The notes beneath the pieces were generated by a model. It did no database searches. It was not told the origin of the DNA and saw nothing but the letters and a program-made list of their open reading frames with translations. This document shows, piece by piece, positions 8,469-18,839 of a DNA stretch of 59,287 bases (positions within the stretch are counted from its first letter, which is position 1; every line of letters starts with the position of its first letter). Source of the DNA: Pseudomonas sp. (GTDB taxonomy: Bacteria > Pseudomonadota > Gammaproteobacteria > Pseudomonadales > Pseudomonadaceae); the NCBI GenBank assembly GCA_022448005.1, contig JAKUTK010000023.1:9689-68975 (forward strand). Reading direction: 5' to 3'. Position numbers and translations under genes: made by a program.

Positions 8469-9397
8469 TTGGCCACCTTGGGCAGGTTGTTTTCCACCAT
8501 CGAAACGAAAAGCTCCTCCAGCCGGTTGGTCTTGTTGCGCAGGCTCAGCACCTCGATGCCCTGCGCCGACAACATACGAAACAGGTCGGTCACACCCTGG
8601 CTCTTGTCCACCTGCACCTCGAGAGTGTGATGATCAACCAGGCGCGCCGGATAGCTGCCAAGCTCTGGCGGCACCAGCTGCGACTCCTTCAAATCGAGCA
8701 GGAAGGTCTCGACATGCAGTTGCTTGAGCAACTCGCGCATGCTGGTGTTCTTGACGATCTGGCCGTGGTCGATGATGCCGATGTTGCGGCACAGCTGCTC
8801 TGCCTCTTCAAGATAGTGCGTCGTGAGGATGATGGTGATGCCCTCACGGTTGAGCTCGGTGAGGAACGACCACATCGAGCGGCGCAGCTCGATGTCCACC
8901 CCCGCGGTGGGCTCGTCGAGGATCAGCAGCCGCGGCCGGTGGATCAGCGCGCGGGCGATCATCAGACGCCGCTTCATACCACCAGATAGCATTCGCGAGG
9001 ACACATCGCGCTTGTCCCACAGCCCCAACTGGTTGAGGTACTGCTCGGCGCGTTCCTTGGCGACTTTTGCCGGAATGCCGTAGTAGCCGGCCTGGGTGAC
9101 AAGGATGTCGAAGGCCTTCTCGAACTGGTTGAAGTTGAACTCTTGTGGCACAACGCCCAGGCAGCGCTTGAGTCCCGAAGGATCGCGATCGAGGTCGTGA
9201 CCGAACACATTGACCGTGCCGCCGGTCTTGTTGACCAGCGTGGAAAGGATGCCGATGGTGGTGGATTTACCGGCACCATTGGGGCCCAGCAACGCAAAGA
9301 AATCGCCTTCGGCCACGTCCAGGTCAATGCCCTTGAGGGCCTCGAAGCCGTTTCCGTAAACCTTGGTCAACTGCCGAATGGACAGAGCAGTAGTCAT
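8465..9397 (-). CDS. ABC transporter ATP-binding protein (YadG-like)
   Basis: Nucleotide-binding subunit of the exporter encoded with the downstream permease. Walker A GPNGAGKST (near residue 41), Q-loop VVPQEFNFNQF, signature LSGGMKRRL, Walker B LLILDEPTAGVD and the switch His in LTTHYLEEAEQL are all present. A ~80-residue C-terminal extension after the NBD is typical of the DrrA/CcmA-type exporter ATPases. 310 residues from the ATG at 9397; another in-frame ATG at 9409 adds only four residues and neither has a clear Shine-Dalgarno sequence. The operon runs ATPase then permease. Confidence 0.92.
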   Translation of the reverse strand: MTTALSIRQLTKVYGNGFEALKGIDLDVAEGDFFALLGPNGAGKSTTIGILSTLVNKTGGTVNVFGHDLDRDPSGLKRCLGVVPQEFNFNQFEKAFDILVTQAGYYGIPAKVAKERAEQYLNQLGLWDKRDVSSRMLSGGMKRRLMIARALIHRPRLLILDEPTAGVDIELRRSMWSFLTELNREGITIILTTHYLEEAEQLCRNIGIIDHGQIVKNTSMRELLKQLHVETFLLDLKESQLVPPELGSYPARLVDHHTLEVQVDKSQGVTDLFRMLSAQGIEVLSLRNKTNRLEELFVSMVENNLPKVAK

Positions 9398-9656
9398 ATA
9401 AGAACGCACACAACACAGAGAGATTCAAAGTAGATAAGGGCACGCTGCGGCAATTGCAACGTCGAAATGCAGACCGCGGCCGCCAACAACGCACGCCGGT
9501 CTAAACAAACATGATGATCCGAAGCAGTCACTTCGAACTCGTCTGTCAAGGTCCGGTCATTATCTGATACCAAACGCGTCGTCCTGTCTCTTCACCCCGC
9601 TTGCCACAAGAGCCTATGCTCAATTTGGACGCCATTCGCTCAACAAGGAAAACCCT

Positions 9657-12104
9657 ATGACCCTGCTCTGGCTGCTCGTATTACTCATCGGCATCGCCGT
9701 GATTGCCCATTTACGGGTTTCCCCCGTTCCGGCGCTGGCCATTGTTGCGGCGTATTTGGTCCTCATGGGGGCGGCCGACGAGACGCCGACCTGGTTGATG
9801 GTCATCCTCTGGCTCATGCTCATTGTGATCGCGGTGCCCTTGCTCGTGACTGATCTACGCATCAGATACTTCAGCGGCCCGATGTTCGACTGGTTCAAAA
9901 AGGTCCTGCCCCCCATCTCCGACACCGAACGCGATGCCATTGACGCCGGGACGGTCTGGTGGGATGGACAGTTGTTCAGCGGCAAACCTGACTGGGACGT
10001 CCTGCTCGGCTATCCAAAGGCCGTCCTGACCGAGGAAGAAAGAGCATTCGTCGATGGCCCGACAGAAACCCTGTGCGCCATGGTCAACGACTGGGAAGTT
10101 GGCCAGCGCATGGACCTTCCCCAAGAGGCGTGGGATTACATCAAGGCCGAAGGCTTCTTCGCCCTGATCATTCCCAAAGAATACGGCGGCAAGGGCTTCT
10201 CGGCCTACGCCCACTCGCAGATCGTGATGAAACTGGCCACCCGCAGTGGCGACCTGGCGACAACCGTCATGGTGCCCAACTCCCTCGGCCCGGCCGAGCT
10301 GTTGATGCATTACGGCACCGACGAACAGCGCAACCATTACCTGCCGCGCCTAGCCAATGGCACCGACATCCCCTGCTTTGCCCTGACCGGCCCTTATGCG
10401 GGCTCCGACGCTGGCGCGATGAACGACAGTGGCGTCATCTGCCGCGGCCAATGGGAAGGCGAAGAAGTACTCGGCCTGCGCCTGAATTGGGAGAAGCGCT
10501 ACATTACCCTCGGCCCGGTCGCCACCCTGCTTGGTGTCGCCTTCAAGACGTACGACCCGGAGCACCTGCTAGGGGACGAGGAGGAGCTGGGCATCAGTCT
10601 CGCGCTGATTCCAACCGATACTGCTGGTGTCGAGATCGGTCGCCGTCACCTGCCCCTTGGCGCTGCGTTCATGAATGGTCCGAACTGGGGCAAGGATGTG
10701 TTCGTGCCGCTCGAAGCCATCATCGGCGGACGAGACATGATCGGCAAAGGCTGGATGATGCTGATGAACTGCCTGTCAGTCGGACGTTCGATTTCATTGC
10801 CAGCGACAGGCGCCAGCGCGGCCAAGACCTGCAGCTATGTCAGCGGCCGCTATGCGCAAATCCGCGAGCAGTTCAACGTGCCGCTGGCAGCGTTTGAAGG
10901 TATTCAGGAACCGCTTGCGCGCATCGGCGGCAATGCCTGGTTGATGGACAGTGCACGAATCCTGACGGCCAACGCAGTCGACCTAGGAGAAAAGCCCTCT
11001 GTGCTGTCGGCGATTCTCAAGTATCACCTGACCGAGCGCGGCCGCGAGTGCATCACCGATGCAATGGACATCCACGGCGGCAAGGGCATCATCATGGGTC
11101 CTAGTAACTACCTCGGCCGCATGTGGTTGTCTGCACCCATTTCGATTACGGTTGAAGGGGCGAATATCCTCTCGCGGAACCTGATGATCTTTGGCCAAGG
11201 CGCAATCCGCTGCCATCCGTTCGTACTGCGCGAAATGGAGCTGGTCCACGAGCCTGACCGTGATGCTGCGATCAAGAAGTTCGATGGGTTGCTGATGCAG
11301 CACATCGGTTTCGCCGTCAGCAACACCGCCAGCACCCTGGTGCTCGGGCTGACGTTCGGCCTGTTCGGCAAGGCACCAGGCAACGACCTGACCCGCCCCT
11401 ACTTCCGCGCACTGGATCGGATCGCCGCCGCGTTCGCCATGCTCGCCGACCTGTCCATGATGTTGCTCGGCGGCGAGCTCAAGCGTCGTGAACGCCTTTC
11501 CGCGCGGCTGGGCGATGTGCTCAGCCATCTGTATCTGGCATCCGCTGCGCTCAAGCACTATCACGACCTCGGCCACCCAACCGAGCAAGCACCGCTACTG
11601 CGCTGGGCGATGGAAGACTGCCTCTGCAAAGCGGAGCAAGCCCTGGCCGACACGCTGGCGAACTTCCCCAACCGCTTGCTCGGCGGCGTGTTGAAAGTTC
11701 TGGTCTTTCCGTTTGGTGCCCGCCACAAGGGGCCATCCGATGCGCTGGATGCCGAAGTAGCAGCTATCCTCGGTCGCCCGGAAGGTGACCCGGCCTTGGA
11801 GCAGATTCTCGAGGGCGTCTATCGGCCAAATGGGCGCGACGAAGCCTTGGGTGCGCTGCGAGACGCGTTCGACACCCTGGCGGCATCGCAACCGCTACAA
11901 AAGAAGCTTCATAAGGCGCTCAAGGCCGGCGATTTCCAACCTGCGGCCGGCGAGGACCCGATCAGCGCGGCCCTTGCAGCAGGCGTGCTCGATGCCGCCG
12001 AGGCAGAGCAGCTGACCGCAGCGGAAGCGGCGCGCCGCAAGGTCATCAGCGTCGATGATTTCGCGAAAGAGCCGTTGGAACTAACTGAGGGCAAGATTCG
12101 TTAG
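9657..12104 (+). CDS. fadE: Membrane-associated acyl-CoA dehydrogenase FadE
   Basis: First step of fatty-acid beta-oxidation: FAD-dependent desaturation of acyl-CoA. 815 residues, the length of the long FadE class. It has an N-terminal pair of hydrophobic segments (residues ~2-65), an acyl-CoA dehydrogenase core (~80-560) containing CFALTGPYAGSDAGAMND and the catalytic-base region ITVEGANILSRNLMIFGQGA, then a C-terminal DUF1974 helical domain with KVLVFPFGARHKGPSD. The ATG follows AAGGAAAACCCT. It is preceded by about 260 bp without genes. A PsrA/FadR-type operator was looked for by eye and none was clear. A thiolase is encoded elsewhere in the window (24983-26167), not in the same operon. 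Confidence 0.96.
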   Translation: MTLLWLLVLLIGIAVIAHLRVSPVPALAIVAAYLVLMGAADETPTWLMVILWLMLIVIAVPLLVTDLRIRYFSGPMFDWFKKVLPPISDTERDAIDAGTVWWDGQLFSGKPDWDVLLGYPKAVLTEEERAFVDGPTETLCAMVNDWEVGQRMDLPQEAWDYIKAEGFFALIIPKEYGGKGFSAYAHSQIVMKLATRSGDLATTVMVPNSLGPAELLMHYGTDEQRNHYLPRLANGTDIPCFALTGPYAGSDAGAMNDSGVICRGQWEGEEVLGLRLNWEKRYITLGPVATLLGVAFKTYDPEHLLGDEEELGISLALIPTDTAGVEIGRRHLPLGAAFMNGPNWGKDVFVPLEAIIGGRDMIGKGWMMLMNCLSVGRSISLPATGASAAKTCSYVSGRYAQIREQFNVPLAAFEGIQEPLARIGGNAWLMDSARILTANAVDLGEKPSVLSAILKYHLTERGRECITDAMDIHGGKGIIMGPSNYLGRMWLSAPISITVEGANILSRNLMIFGQGAIRCHPFVLREMELVHEPDRDAAIKKFDGLLMQHIGFAVSNTASTLVLGLTFGLFGKAPGNDLTRPYFRALDRIAAAFAMLADLSMMLLGGELKRRERLSARLGDVLSHLYLASAALKHYHDLGHPTEQAPLLRWAMEDCLCKAEQALADTLANFPNRLLGGVLKVLVFPFGARHKGPSDALDAEVAAILGRPEGDPALEQILEGVYRPNGRDEALGALRDAFDTLAASQPLQKKLHKALKAGDFQPAAGEDPISAALAAGVLDAAEAEQLTAAEAARRKVISVDDFAKEPLELTEGKIR

Positions 12105-12377
12105 CGAACGCTGGTATCCCTCTCTAGCAACCACGGTCTCAACCAGCGTCGCGCACATTGCGCGGCGCTTGGTGGCCGGTGACGCAGACGTCTGTCGACC
12201 ATCAGGAAGCACTGACTCGGTGGATGGCCATGCCAGCCCCTTCCCTCCACCCGGTACGTCTCGCAGCAGCAATCCGACCCACGTACCGAACCCAGTCCTA
12301 CGACTCGAGTCAACTAGACACGCCCCAATCAATCCGCGCGCCTTTATAATCGCGCGCCCAATCAACTCAGGTGAACC

Positions 12378-12785
12378 ATGGCCAACCCTTATCACGATCA
12401 CAACCTGGCGCTTCTGGCCCATCTGCGTGGCATCTTGCTTGCCATGGGTGAAACCGAACAGGTATCGGAAGAAAGCCATGCGCTGTTTCTCGAGCGGTTC
12501 GACGAGCTGATCATGAACCTCCAGAACGTGCCGGAAGAACGGCATATGGGTCAGGACATGATCTGCCAAGTCTTCCACCGGTACCCGCAGATTGCTCATC
12601 TGGTTCCGCGTGATCTGCTGTGGTACTTCGGCGGCGATTGCCTGCACTTTATGCCAGACGAAGAGATCGAAATCTTCCAGCGGCTGGAAGAACGTCGCTA
12701 TGAAGCGGAGCAGAACGACGAGCCGTTTGACTGGAATATGGAAAGACAGCTGATGAGCATGCCGGAAGAGAGCCCACGGCACTGA
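12378..12785 (+). CDS. PA2817-like conserved pseudomonad protein
   Basis: 135-residue soluble, acidic, helix-rich protein beginning MANPYHDHNLALLAHLRGIL. It contains a well-conserved-looking central segment (FHRYPQIAHLVPRDLLWYFGGDCLHFMPDEE) and ends in a charged tail. It matches my memory of P. aeruginosa PA2817, which sits close to fadE in that genome as it does here. There is no signal peptide, membrane helix or catalytic motif that I recognise, so its function is unknown. The start has AGGTGAACC just upstream (AGGTGA, spacing about 3-4 nt), and no better ATG exists. Confidence 0.78.
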   Translation: MANPYHDHNLALLAHLRGILLAMGETEQVSEESHALFLERFDELIMNLQNVPEERHMGQDMICQVFHRYPQIAHLVPRDLLWYFGGDCLHFMPDEEIEIFQRLEERRYEAEQNDEPFDWNMERQLMSMPEESPRH

Positions 12786-13556
12786 ACGTCCACCCAGGGC
12801 CGATCGGCATCCCGTAAGACCAGGGTTCCGCAAGAGCCGAAGGGTTAGCGCACTTCTGGTGCCACCCTTCCCAGCTGCGTTCAGCGAGGCCGACCCGTAT
12901 TGGTTAGGCTGGTTGGCGATTCGGGAGCCAAGTTCGGATTTGTATCTTCTACCCTAAAACTTCTTACAGCCGCGTGTCTCGCTCCGCTAGCCGCGCCGCT
13001 GCAGTGGTTTTCGGTCTTGCCGGGGCGGCGGCTATTGCTGCGCATTCAGCTTTCACGCTTCGAAGCGCTGTGCCTGTTGATTGAGGCTGGGGGCGGTATC
13101 GGCATCGTCCCGACTCAGCTGTACGCCGGCACAGCCGCACCATGTGGCGGGCGTTGTGGGTACAGGGCAAACCCTAAGCAGTTCGCGAGCGCAGCATTCC
13201 AGTTCGTAAGAGGGATTCCTACCCGGCGTAGGCGGGCATGATCGCCGCGTTGATGCCGGGACAAAACCGAAACTTTGGGCCAAGCTTGTAGCTCAGCGTT
13301 TTTGCTTAGCTGACCAGAGCGTCACTCAGTAGCGCTTAGGTGTACAGATTTCAGACTGGACGAACAGGCGACACCAGCGTTTCAAGAAAATCCGCTTCGT
13401 TTTGAATCCTAGGCTTAAGATGCTGCCCAAGCTGCATATACCAACGCGCAGACAATTAGATACTCAAGTGTTTCAGTCACTTATGGATATAACGGCACGC
13501 CGCTCAAGACATCGCGGCCTGCCTTCACGGATAAATTTGCTCAAGGTTGTTTTGTT
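12786..13556. other. Intergenic stretch with decayed sequence
   Basis: About 770 bp between the PA2817-like gene and the MFS gene without an intact gene. The only recognisable content is the LysR-like fragment described separately (12960-13130). The rest (13250-13556) shows no convincing coding frame; the last part should hold the promoter of the MFS gene. The base composition near 13290-13520 is more AT-rich than the neighbourhood. Confidence 0.6.
12960..13130 (+). pseudogene. Remnant of a LysR-type regulator (effector-domain fragment)
   Basis: In the forward frame of an open reading frame at 12900-13241 there is a stretch reading RRLLLRIQLSRFEALCLLIE followed by AGGGIGIVPTQL. This matches the conserved part of LysR substrate-binding domains (xRLRLRIQxxxFEAVCRLVEAGxGIGVLP). 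No helix-turn-helix domain is found upstream and the similarity stops abruptly on both sides, so this is a decayed fragment rather than a small gene. The similarity is judged by eye. Confidence 0.5.
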
Positions 13557-14867
13557 ATGACGTCGTTACTAGCCCCCATCAGCTCGCTGCTGGGCGGAGT
13601 TGCATTTCTCCTGCTCGGCCACGGTTTGCTGAACACGCTGCTGACGCTGCGCGGTATCGAAGAAGGCTACTCCACCGGGCTGATCGGCCTGCTGATGTCA
13701 GGCTACTTTGCCGGTTTTCTCGTCGGTACTTGGCTGGCGCCTTCGCTTATCCGGCGCATCGGCCACATCCGCACCTTCGCTTTCTACGCTGCACTCGCCT
13801 CGATCGCCGTGCTGCTGCACGTGCTGATCGTCAATCCATGGGTGTGGTTGGTCCTGCGCGTGATGTACGGCGTCGCCCTCGTCACGCTCTATATGGTGAT
13901 CGAAAGCTGGCTCAATGCGCAGGTCAGCGGCGACAAGCGCGGCCAGGTGTTCGCGCTGTACATGGCCGTCAACCTCGGCTCGCTGGCCGCGGCTCAGCAA
14001 CTGCTGAGCCTCGACAGCCCGATGAATTTTACGTTGTTCGCGCTGGCCGCAATTCTGATCTGCGCCGCCCTGATGCCGATTACCCTGACACGGCAAGCAC
14101 AGCCCGCGCAGCCCGACATGCCGGCCACCGACCTCTTGCAGCTGGCGCGAATCGCCCCGCTACCCTTGATGGCTGCCGGGATTTCCGGCCTGACCTTGGG
14201 GGGGTTCTGGGGCCTCGCGCCGGTCTATGCCTCGCAAACCGGCTTCGACGCCTCGGGCGTCGGCCTGCTGATGAGTATCACCATTCTCGGAGGCGCCGTT
14301 CTGCAGTGGCCCATCGGGCTGTTCTCCGATAAGCATGATCGCCGCCTGGTTCTGCTCTGGGTCGTCGCGATTGCCGCGGTGATCGGCGGGCTGATCACTC
14401 CATTGACCTCCGGGCCGCTGCTGCTGGGAATGATGTTTCTCTGGGGTGGTTTGGCCTTCTCCATCTACTCGATCGCCGTCGCGCAGATGGTCGACCAGTT
14501 GCACCCCGACGAGATTCTGTCCGGTTCCAGCGGCCTGTTGCTGGCAAACGGTTTCGGCGCGGCCTTTGGCCCGGTGATGGCAGGCGGCCTGATGAGCTTT
14601 TTCGGACCCAAGGCACTGCCTGTATTCTTTGCGGTCACCCTGGCGTTTCTGGCCCTGTATTCCTATTTCCGCTCGCGTCGCGTGGTCGATCTGGTGACCG
14701 AGCCGCACGGCCACTTCACGCCGATGCTACGCACCAGCCATACCGTACTCGAGCTAATGCCGGATACACCGGAGGGCGAGGTTGCCGAGGCGGACATCCT
14801 GGACGAAGGTCAGCAGCCACGTGACATGGAAGAAACCGTCGAACCGCGTACCGGCACGCATTCTTAG
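13557..14867 (+). CDS. MFS transporter (YcaD family)
   Basis: 436 residues with twelve predicted transmembrane segments and an 80-residue hydrophilic acidic C-terminal tail (after ~res 375). The first loop carries GYFAGFLVGTWLAPSLIRRIGHIRTF and the central loop WPIGLFSDKHDRRLVLL, the MFS A-type motifs. The overall order and the segment VIESWLNAQVSGDKRGQVFALYM resemble the YcaD subgroup. The substrate is unknown. It stands alone, converging on arfB. The start codon is preceded by AAGG about 10 nt upstream. Confidence 0.88.
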   Translation: MTSLLAPISSLLGGVAFLLLGHGLLNTLLTLRGIEEGYSTGLIGLLMSGYFAGFLVGTWLAPSLIRRIGHIRTFAFYAALASIAVLLHVLIVNPWVWLVLRVMYGVALVTLYMVIESWLNAQVSGDKRGQVFALYMAVNLGSLAAAQQLLSLDSPMNFTLFALAAILICAALMPITLTRQAQPAQPDMPATDLLQLARIAPLPLMAAGISGLTLGGFWGLAPVYASQTGFDASGVGLLMSITILGGAVLQWPIGLFSDKHDRRLVLLWVVAIAAVIGGLITPLTSGPLLLGMMFLWGGLAFSIYSIAVAQMVDQLHPDEILSGSSGLLLANGFGAAFGPVMAGGLMSFFGPKALPVFFAVTLAFLALYSYFRSRRVVDLVTEPHGHFTPMLRTSHTVLELMPDTPEGEVAEADILDEGQQPRDMEETVEPRTGTHS

Positions 14868-14932
14868 TGGTAATGCTTGCCAAAACCTGGGTTTCGCCGC
14901 GTCGGTTCAGCGCTAAACGAACCACAGCTAGA

Positions 14933-14954
14933 GGTTGTGGAGCCAACCACAACC
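14933..14954. terminator. Hairpin between convergent MFS and arfB genes
   Basis: Arms GGTTGTGG and CCACAACC flank a 6-nt loop (AGCCAA). The hairpin lies in the 130-bp convergent intergenic space and would work on both strands, but it has no U-tract, so the terminator role is tentative. Confidence 0.35.
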
Positions 14955-14999
14955 AGACGGATGGGGTCCCTGCCTGCGGTGCAATGCCGCTGGCAGTCC

Positions 15000-15413
15000 T
15001 TAGAAATCAACTTTGCCACGCCCGGCCTTGATCGCACCGCGCTTGGTCTTGCCTTCCAGGCGCCGCTTCTTGGAGCCCAACGTCGGGCGTGTCGGGCGTC
15101 GTGCTTTTTCCACTTTCGTCACGCTACGGATGATCTCGGCCAGACGCTCCAACGCGTCGGCGCGATTCTGCTCCTGGGTCCGGTACTGCTGCGCCTTGAT
15201 CACAATTACACCGTCACTGGTGATGCGACTGTCACGCAGCGCCAGCAGGCGCTCCTTGTAGAAGGGTGGCAATGAGGACGCGTTGATATCGAAGCGCAAG
15301 TGCAGCGCACTGGATACCTTATTCACGTTCTGCCCACCGGCACCTTGGGCTCGAATGGCGGTCAGCTCGATCTCGCTATCGGCTAGTTGGACATTGCTGG
15401 ATATGTCGAGCAT
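15000..15413 (-). CDS. arfB: Alternative ribosome-rescue factor / peptidyl-tRNA hydrolase ArfB
   Basis: Releases nascent chains from stalled ribosomes without a stop codon. 137 residues from the ATG at 15413 ([20 protein letters not shown]). The GGQ catalytic motif is intact ([15 protein letters not shown] at 26-28). The basic C-terminal tail (about 108-137, rich in Lys and Arg: [20 protein letters not shown]) is the part that inserts into the mRNA channel. A longer in-frame start (15452) would add 13 residues that are not family-like. Without an RF1-type domain 1 and tRNA-mimic, it cannot be a standard release factor. Confidence 0.95.
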   Translation of the reverse strand: MLDISSNVQLADSEIELTAIRAQGAGGQNVNKVSSALHLRFDINASSLPPFYKERLLALRDSRITSDGVIVIKAQQYRTQEQNRADALERLAEIIRSVTKVEKARRPTRPTLGSKKRRLEGKTKRGAIKAGRGKVDF

Positions 15414-15549
15414 CGGTCCTTCAACAATTGGAATGGAAGGGTCATTGTCCACAACCCGCGCGTTGCGGACATGTTTTTATATGATTTGGAGCCGCTACGG
15501 CTCAGCCGGTTCGGCTACCGTGGTGCACTCGAAACAGATGGAATCGCGC

Positions 15550-16593
15550 ATGGACTCGATAACTCAAGCCCTTCTCGGCGCCACGGTTCAGGCGTCGCTG
15601 CTTGGCCGTTGGCAAGGCCGCAAGGCCCTGCTCTATGGGGCCGTGCTCGGCACCCTGCCCGACCTGGATGTAGTCATCGATTATGGTGATGCCATCGCCG
15701 ACATGACTTACCACCGAGGCTTTAGCCACTCGCTCTTCGTTCTCAGTACGCTGGCCGTGATGTTGGCCTGGCTGGCGCGACGCATACGACCTGATCCAGC
15801 TTACAGCGGCATGCGTCTGTTTCTCACGATCTGGCTGGTGCTGGTGACGCATGTGTTGCTGGACGCCTTCACCAGTTACGGCACCCAGCTATTCTGGCCG
15901 CTGACCACGCCGCCGGTGGCATGGTCCAGCGTGTTCATCATCGATCCTCTGTACAGCCTCCCGCTGCTGCTGGCCGTGCTGGTTGGCATGATCGTCGGTG
16001 TGAAGGGCCGCAGCCCCCGCTGGGCTGCGAGCGCACTGCTGCTGTCGTCGCTCTACTTGGGCTTTACGCTCACTGGCAAGCAGATGGCCGAGCAGCGCGT
16101 GGAAGCGGCAATGAACGCACAGGGTATACAGGCCAGCCAGCTGTTCAGTACGCCGACACCGTTTAACAGCCTGTTGTGGCGAGTCATTGTCATTGAAGGC
16201 GATCAATACTACGAAGCGCTGGTGAGCTGGTTCGATGAAGAACCACCTGAACTGGTGAGTATTCCTCGCGGCGAGCGGCTCGCCACAGCTCTTCGCGAAT
16301 CGCCGCAGCATGCTCGCTTGCAATGGTTTACCGGCGACGTGCTCCGTTACGATGAGGTGGGAGGCCACCTGCTGGTGACAGATTTGCGTCTCGGCATGAC
16401 TGGTTTTCATCCCTTCCGCTTTGCTCTCGCCGAGCGAAACGGAACGGGCTGGGGGCTGATTCCCTACGTCGAGCGACTGCCCGCCGAACGCGGCGATCTG
16501 GACCGGCTCAAGCAGATCTGGCTGCGCATCTGGCAGCAACAGCCGGGCCTGCCGCTGGCAGAGTGGGCAGCAGACCTTAACCGGCCCGACTGA
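15550..16593 (+). CDS. Membrane-bound metal-dependent hydrolase (DUF457/YdjM-like)
   Basis: 347 residues. The first ~185 residues form a four- to five-helix membrane domain with the metal-binding signature of the DUF457 family: MDSITQALLGATVQASL, GTLPDLDVVIDYG, YHRGFSHSLFVL (His-His cluster) and THVLLDAFTSYGTQLFWPL. The C-terminal ~160 residues are soluble. The ATG at 15550 is the family start; the open frame continues upstream to 15283 but overlaps arfB on the other strand and has no domain character. The reaction and substrate are unknown; phospholipase-like or other membrane hydrolase roles have been suggested for relatives. Confidence 0.87.
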   Translation: MDSITQALLGATVQASLLGRWQGRKALLYGAVLGTLPDLDVVIDYGDAIADMTYHRGFSHSLFVLSTLAVMLAWLARRIRPDPAYSGMRLFLTIWLVLVTHVLLDAFTSYGTQLFWPLTTPPVAWSSVFIIDPLYSLPLLLAVLVGMIVGVKGRSPRWAASALLLSSLYLGFTLTGKQMAEQRVEAAMNAQGIQASQLFSTPTPFNSLLWRVIVIEGDQYYEALVSWFDEEPPELVSIPRGERLATALRESPQHARLQWFTGDVLRYDEVGGHLLVTDLRLGMTGFHPFRFALAERNGTGWGLIPYVERLPAERGDLDRLKQIWLRIWQQQPGLPLAEWAADLNRPD

Positions 16594-16663
16594 CCGCGAC
16601 GCCCGTCTGCTGGCCAGCTCGCCTGAAAGAGCCGTGAGCGGAGTTCGGTACTTTTCAAACCGC

Positions 16664-16710
16664 AATAAAAAGCCCCAGCAGACCGGCCAGCCGACCGGGG
16701 CGTTTTTATT
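16664..16710. terminator. Bidirectional rho-independent terminator
   Basis: An AATAAAAAGCCCC arm and a GGGGCGTTTTTATT arm flank a GC-rich centre, giving a U-run on both strands. It serves the DUF457 gene (+) and the chemoreceptor gene (-), which converge here. Confidence 0.8.
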
Positions 16711-16725
16711 TCACTTGTGCAAGCC

Positions 16726-18675
16726 TCAGGTACGAAAACGCGCCACCAGCCCCTGCAGCTCAACGCCCAGACGCGCCAGCTCAGCACTCGCTGCGGCGGT
16801 CTGCTCGCTGCCGCTGGCGCTTTGCTCGCCAATGTCGCGCACACGGGTCACGCTCTCGGAAATGTTTTCCGCCACAGCGCTCTGCTGCTCAGCTGCAGCG
16901 GCGATCTGCTGGTTCATCTGCTCGATGGTTGAAACCGATTCAGTAATGCGACCGAGCGCGCTGCCCGCTTCGTTCGCCAAATCGACGGTGCGCTGGGTCA
17001 GGTTTCGGCTGGTCTCCATTTGCTCGACAGCCTTATGCGCCACGCGCTGAAGATTAGCGATCAGGCCTTCGATTTCCTCGGTGGAGTCGTGCGTGCGGCG
17101 AGCCAGGGCGCGGACTTCGTCAGCCACAACAGCGAAACCGCGCCCCTGTTCACCGGCGCGAGCGGCTTCGATCGCCGCGTTGAGTGCGAGCAGGTTGGTT
17201 TGTTCAGCCACCGCGCGAATCACTTCCAACACGGTGCCGATACGACCGCTTTCGGTATTCAGCTCTTCGATGGCATGAGCGGAATGTTCGACCTCGCCAG
17301 ACAAGCTGCCGATCTGACCGATAGCCTCCTGCACGACCCGATCGCCCTGGCGCGCCTGCTGGTCGGCCTCGCGGGCTGCATGCGATGCCTGCTCCGCATT
17401 CTGCGCGACTTCCTGAACGGTCGCTGCCATCTCGTGCATGGCGGTAGCAACCTGTTCAGTCTCGACCCGCTGCTTCTGCACGCCAGCACTTGTCTGCGCC
17501 GTCACCGCGGACAACTGCTCCGCGGCGGTAGCAATCTGACCGACGCCACCGCCGATGCGGCCGATCAAGGTGCGCAGGCTCTCAGTCATGTCGGACATTG
17601 CTTTTTGCAGCTGGCCAAGTTCGTCGCGACGGGTCACCTTCTGCGACTGGGTCAGATCGCCTTCGGCCACCCGCTGAGCCAGCTGCACGGTATAGCGCAG
17701 CGGCACGACGATCATGCGAGAGATTGCCGTGGCGGCCATCAAGCCGATCACCACAGCCAGAACGCTGATAACTCCGAGCAGCATATAGGCACTGCGGCGC
17801 TGGTCCTGCATCGCATCGGTGGCCCCAGCCAACGCCTTGTCGGCTGTGTCCAGGATGCGCTGAGCCTGGGCTACCATCGCCTGCTCCAGCGCTACACGCT
17901 CAGCCCGGTTGCTACGGAATTCACCGAATGCCTGCTGGTATGACGCCAGCGCGGCGAGCGCGCCGTCCATGGTGGCTTTCTGTTCGTCATTCAGCCAGGT
18001 TTTGAGACTGCTGCCGATGGTCGTCACGTCCTGATAGGACTCGTTCCAGCTGTCCACCGCGGCTTGAGCGCTACTGCCAATGAACAGGCTTTCGAATGTA
18101 CGCAGATCAAGGATGCGTTTGGTCAGGCCGGAAGCCGCTTCGGCGATGGTCAGTGGGTCACTGCCTTTCAGACGGTCGCCTTCAAGGCGCAACACACGCA
18201 CTGCGTCGTACATATCCAGCTCGATGTACTCAAATTCCTCACGGCTTTTCTGCGCCGCATCAGCCATGCGCTCTCGAAGGGCTATGCCCTTGTCAATCAA
18301 CTGACCGTATTGGGTGAACTTGTCTGCATACTCGGCAGCATTGCTGCGAATCTGCTGCAGCGTCTGCTGGTCTTCTTCGGGCACGCTTCCGGCAAGCTCG
18401 TCCAGTTCCTGATTGAGCTTGGCCAGGGTGCTGCGCAAGGCAGCAGCGGATTCGTCACTCCGGGTCAGCGCAAAATCACGCTCCAGGCCGCGCGCCTCAA
18501 GGATGGCGGCGTTGATCCGTAACAGCTGATTCATCTGATACGAACGGGTCAGAATCGAATCCACAGCATAGAAGCCGGTTCCGGCGACACCCAGCGTCAG
18601 CAACAGGACCATGGCAAAGCCGCACAGCAGCTTCTTGCCTACGGAAAGGTTGGCGAATAAATCGACGGACTGCAT
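16726..18675 (-). CDS. Methyl-accepting chemotaxis protein with HBM-type sensor domain
   Basis: Membrane chemoreceptor, 649 residues from the ATG at 18675 ([20 protein letters not shown]). TM1 spans ~17-37. A ~250-residue all-helical periplasmic domain has two four-helix-bundle halves, the helical bimodular (HBM) type seen in McpS-like receptors for TCA-cycle acids. TM2 lies near 290-310, followed by HAMP and the signalling hairpin with its highly conserved tip ([20 protein letters not shown] and [18 protein letters not shown]). There is no C-terminal CheR-binding pentapeptide (it ends LVARFRT). It is monocistronic. The receptor class is sure; the HBM assignment and ligand are inferred from length and helical pattern. 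Confidence 0.9.
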   Translation of the reverse strand: MQSVDLFANLSVGKKLLCGFAMVLLLTLGVAGTGFYAVDSILTRSYQMNQLLRINAAILEARGLERDFALTRSDESAAALRSTLAKLNQELDELAGSVPEEDQQTLQQIRSNAAEYADKFTQYGQLIDKGIALRERMADAAQKSREEFEYIELDMYDAVRVLRLEGDRLKGSDPLTIAEAASGLTKRILDLRTFESLFIGSSAQAAVDSWNESYQDVTTIGSSLKTWLNDEQKATMDGALAALASYQQAFGEFRSNRAERVALEQAMVAQAQRILDTADKALAGATDAMQDQRRSAYMLLGVISVLAVVIGLMAATAISRMIVVPLRYTVQLAQRVAEGDLTQSQKVTRRDELGQLQKAMSDMTESLRTLIGRIGGGVGQIATAAEQLSAVTAQTSAGVQKQRVETEQVATAMHEMAATVQEVAQNAEQASHAAREADQQARQGDRVVQEAIGQIGSLSGEVEHSAHAIEELNTESGRIGTVLEVIRAVAEQTNLLALNAAIEAARAGEQGRGFAVVADEVRALARRTHDSTEEIEGLIANLQRVAHKAVEQMETSRNLTQRTVDLANEAGSALGRITESVSTIEQMNQQIAAAAEQQSAVAENISESVTRVRDIGEQSASGSEQTAAASAELARLGVELQGLVARFRT

Positions 18676-18839
18676 CTTAACTTCCTGGATAGATGAGATA
18701 GGCACAGCCATGAAGTCGGCAGGCTGCGACTAAAGTTGAACGCAAATTCTGATCATTTTAATCGGGCATTAATGGCACCAGGCCAACCCGAGAGAGCAGC
18801 AGTGGACGGAAGGCACCGACCCGCTACGCAAGCACAGCT

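Noticed and set aside
7722..8630. 302-codon plus-strand frame opposite the ABC exporter genes
   Set aside because: Shadow of the permease and ATPase genes, which have complete motifs on the minus strand.
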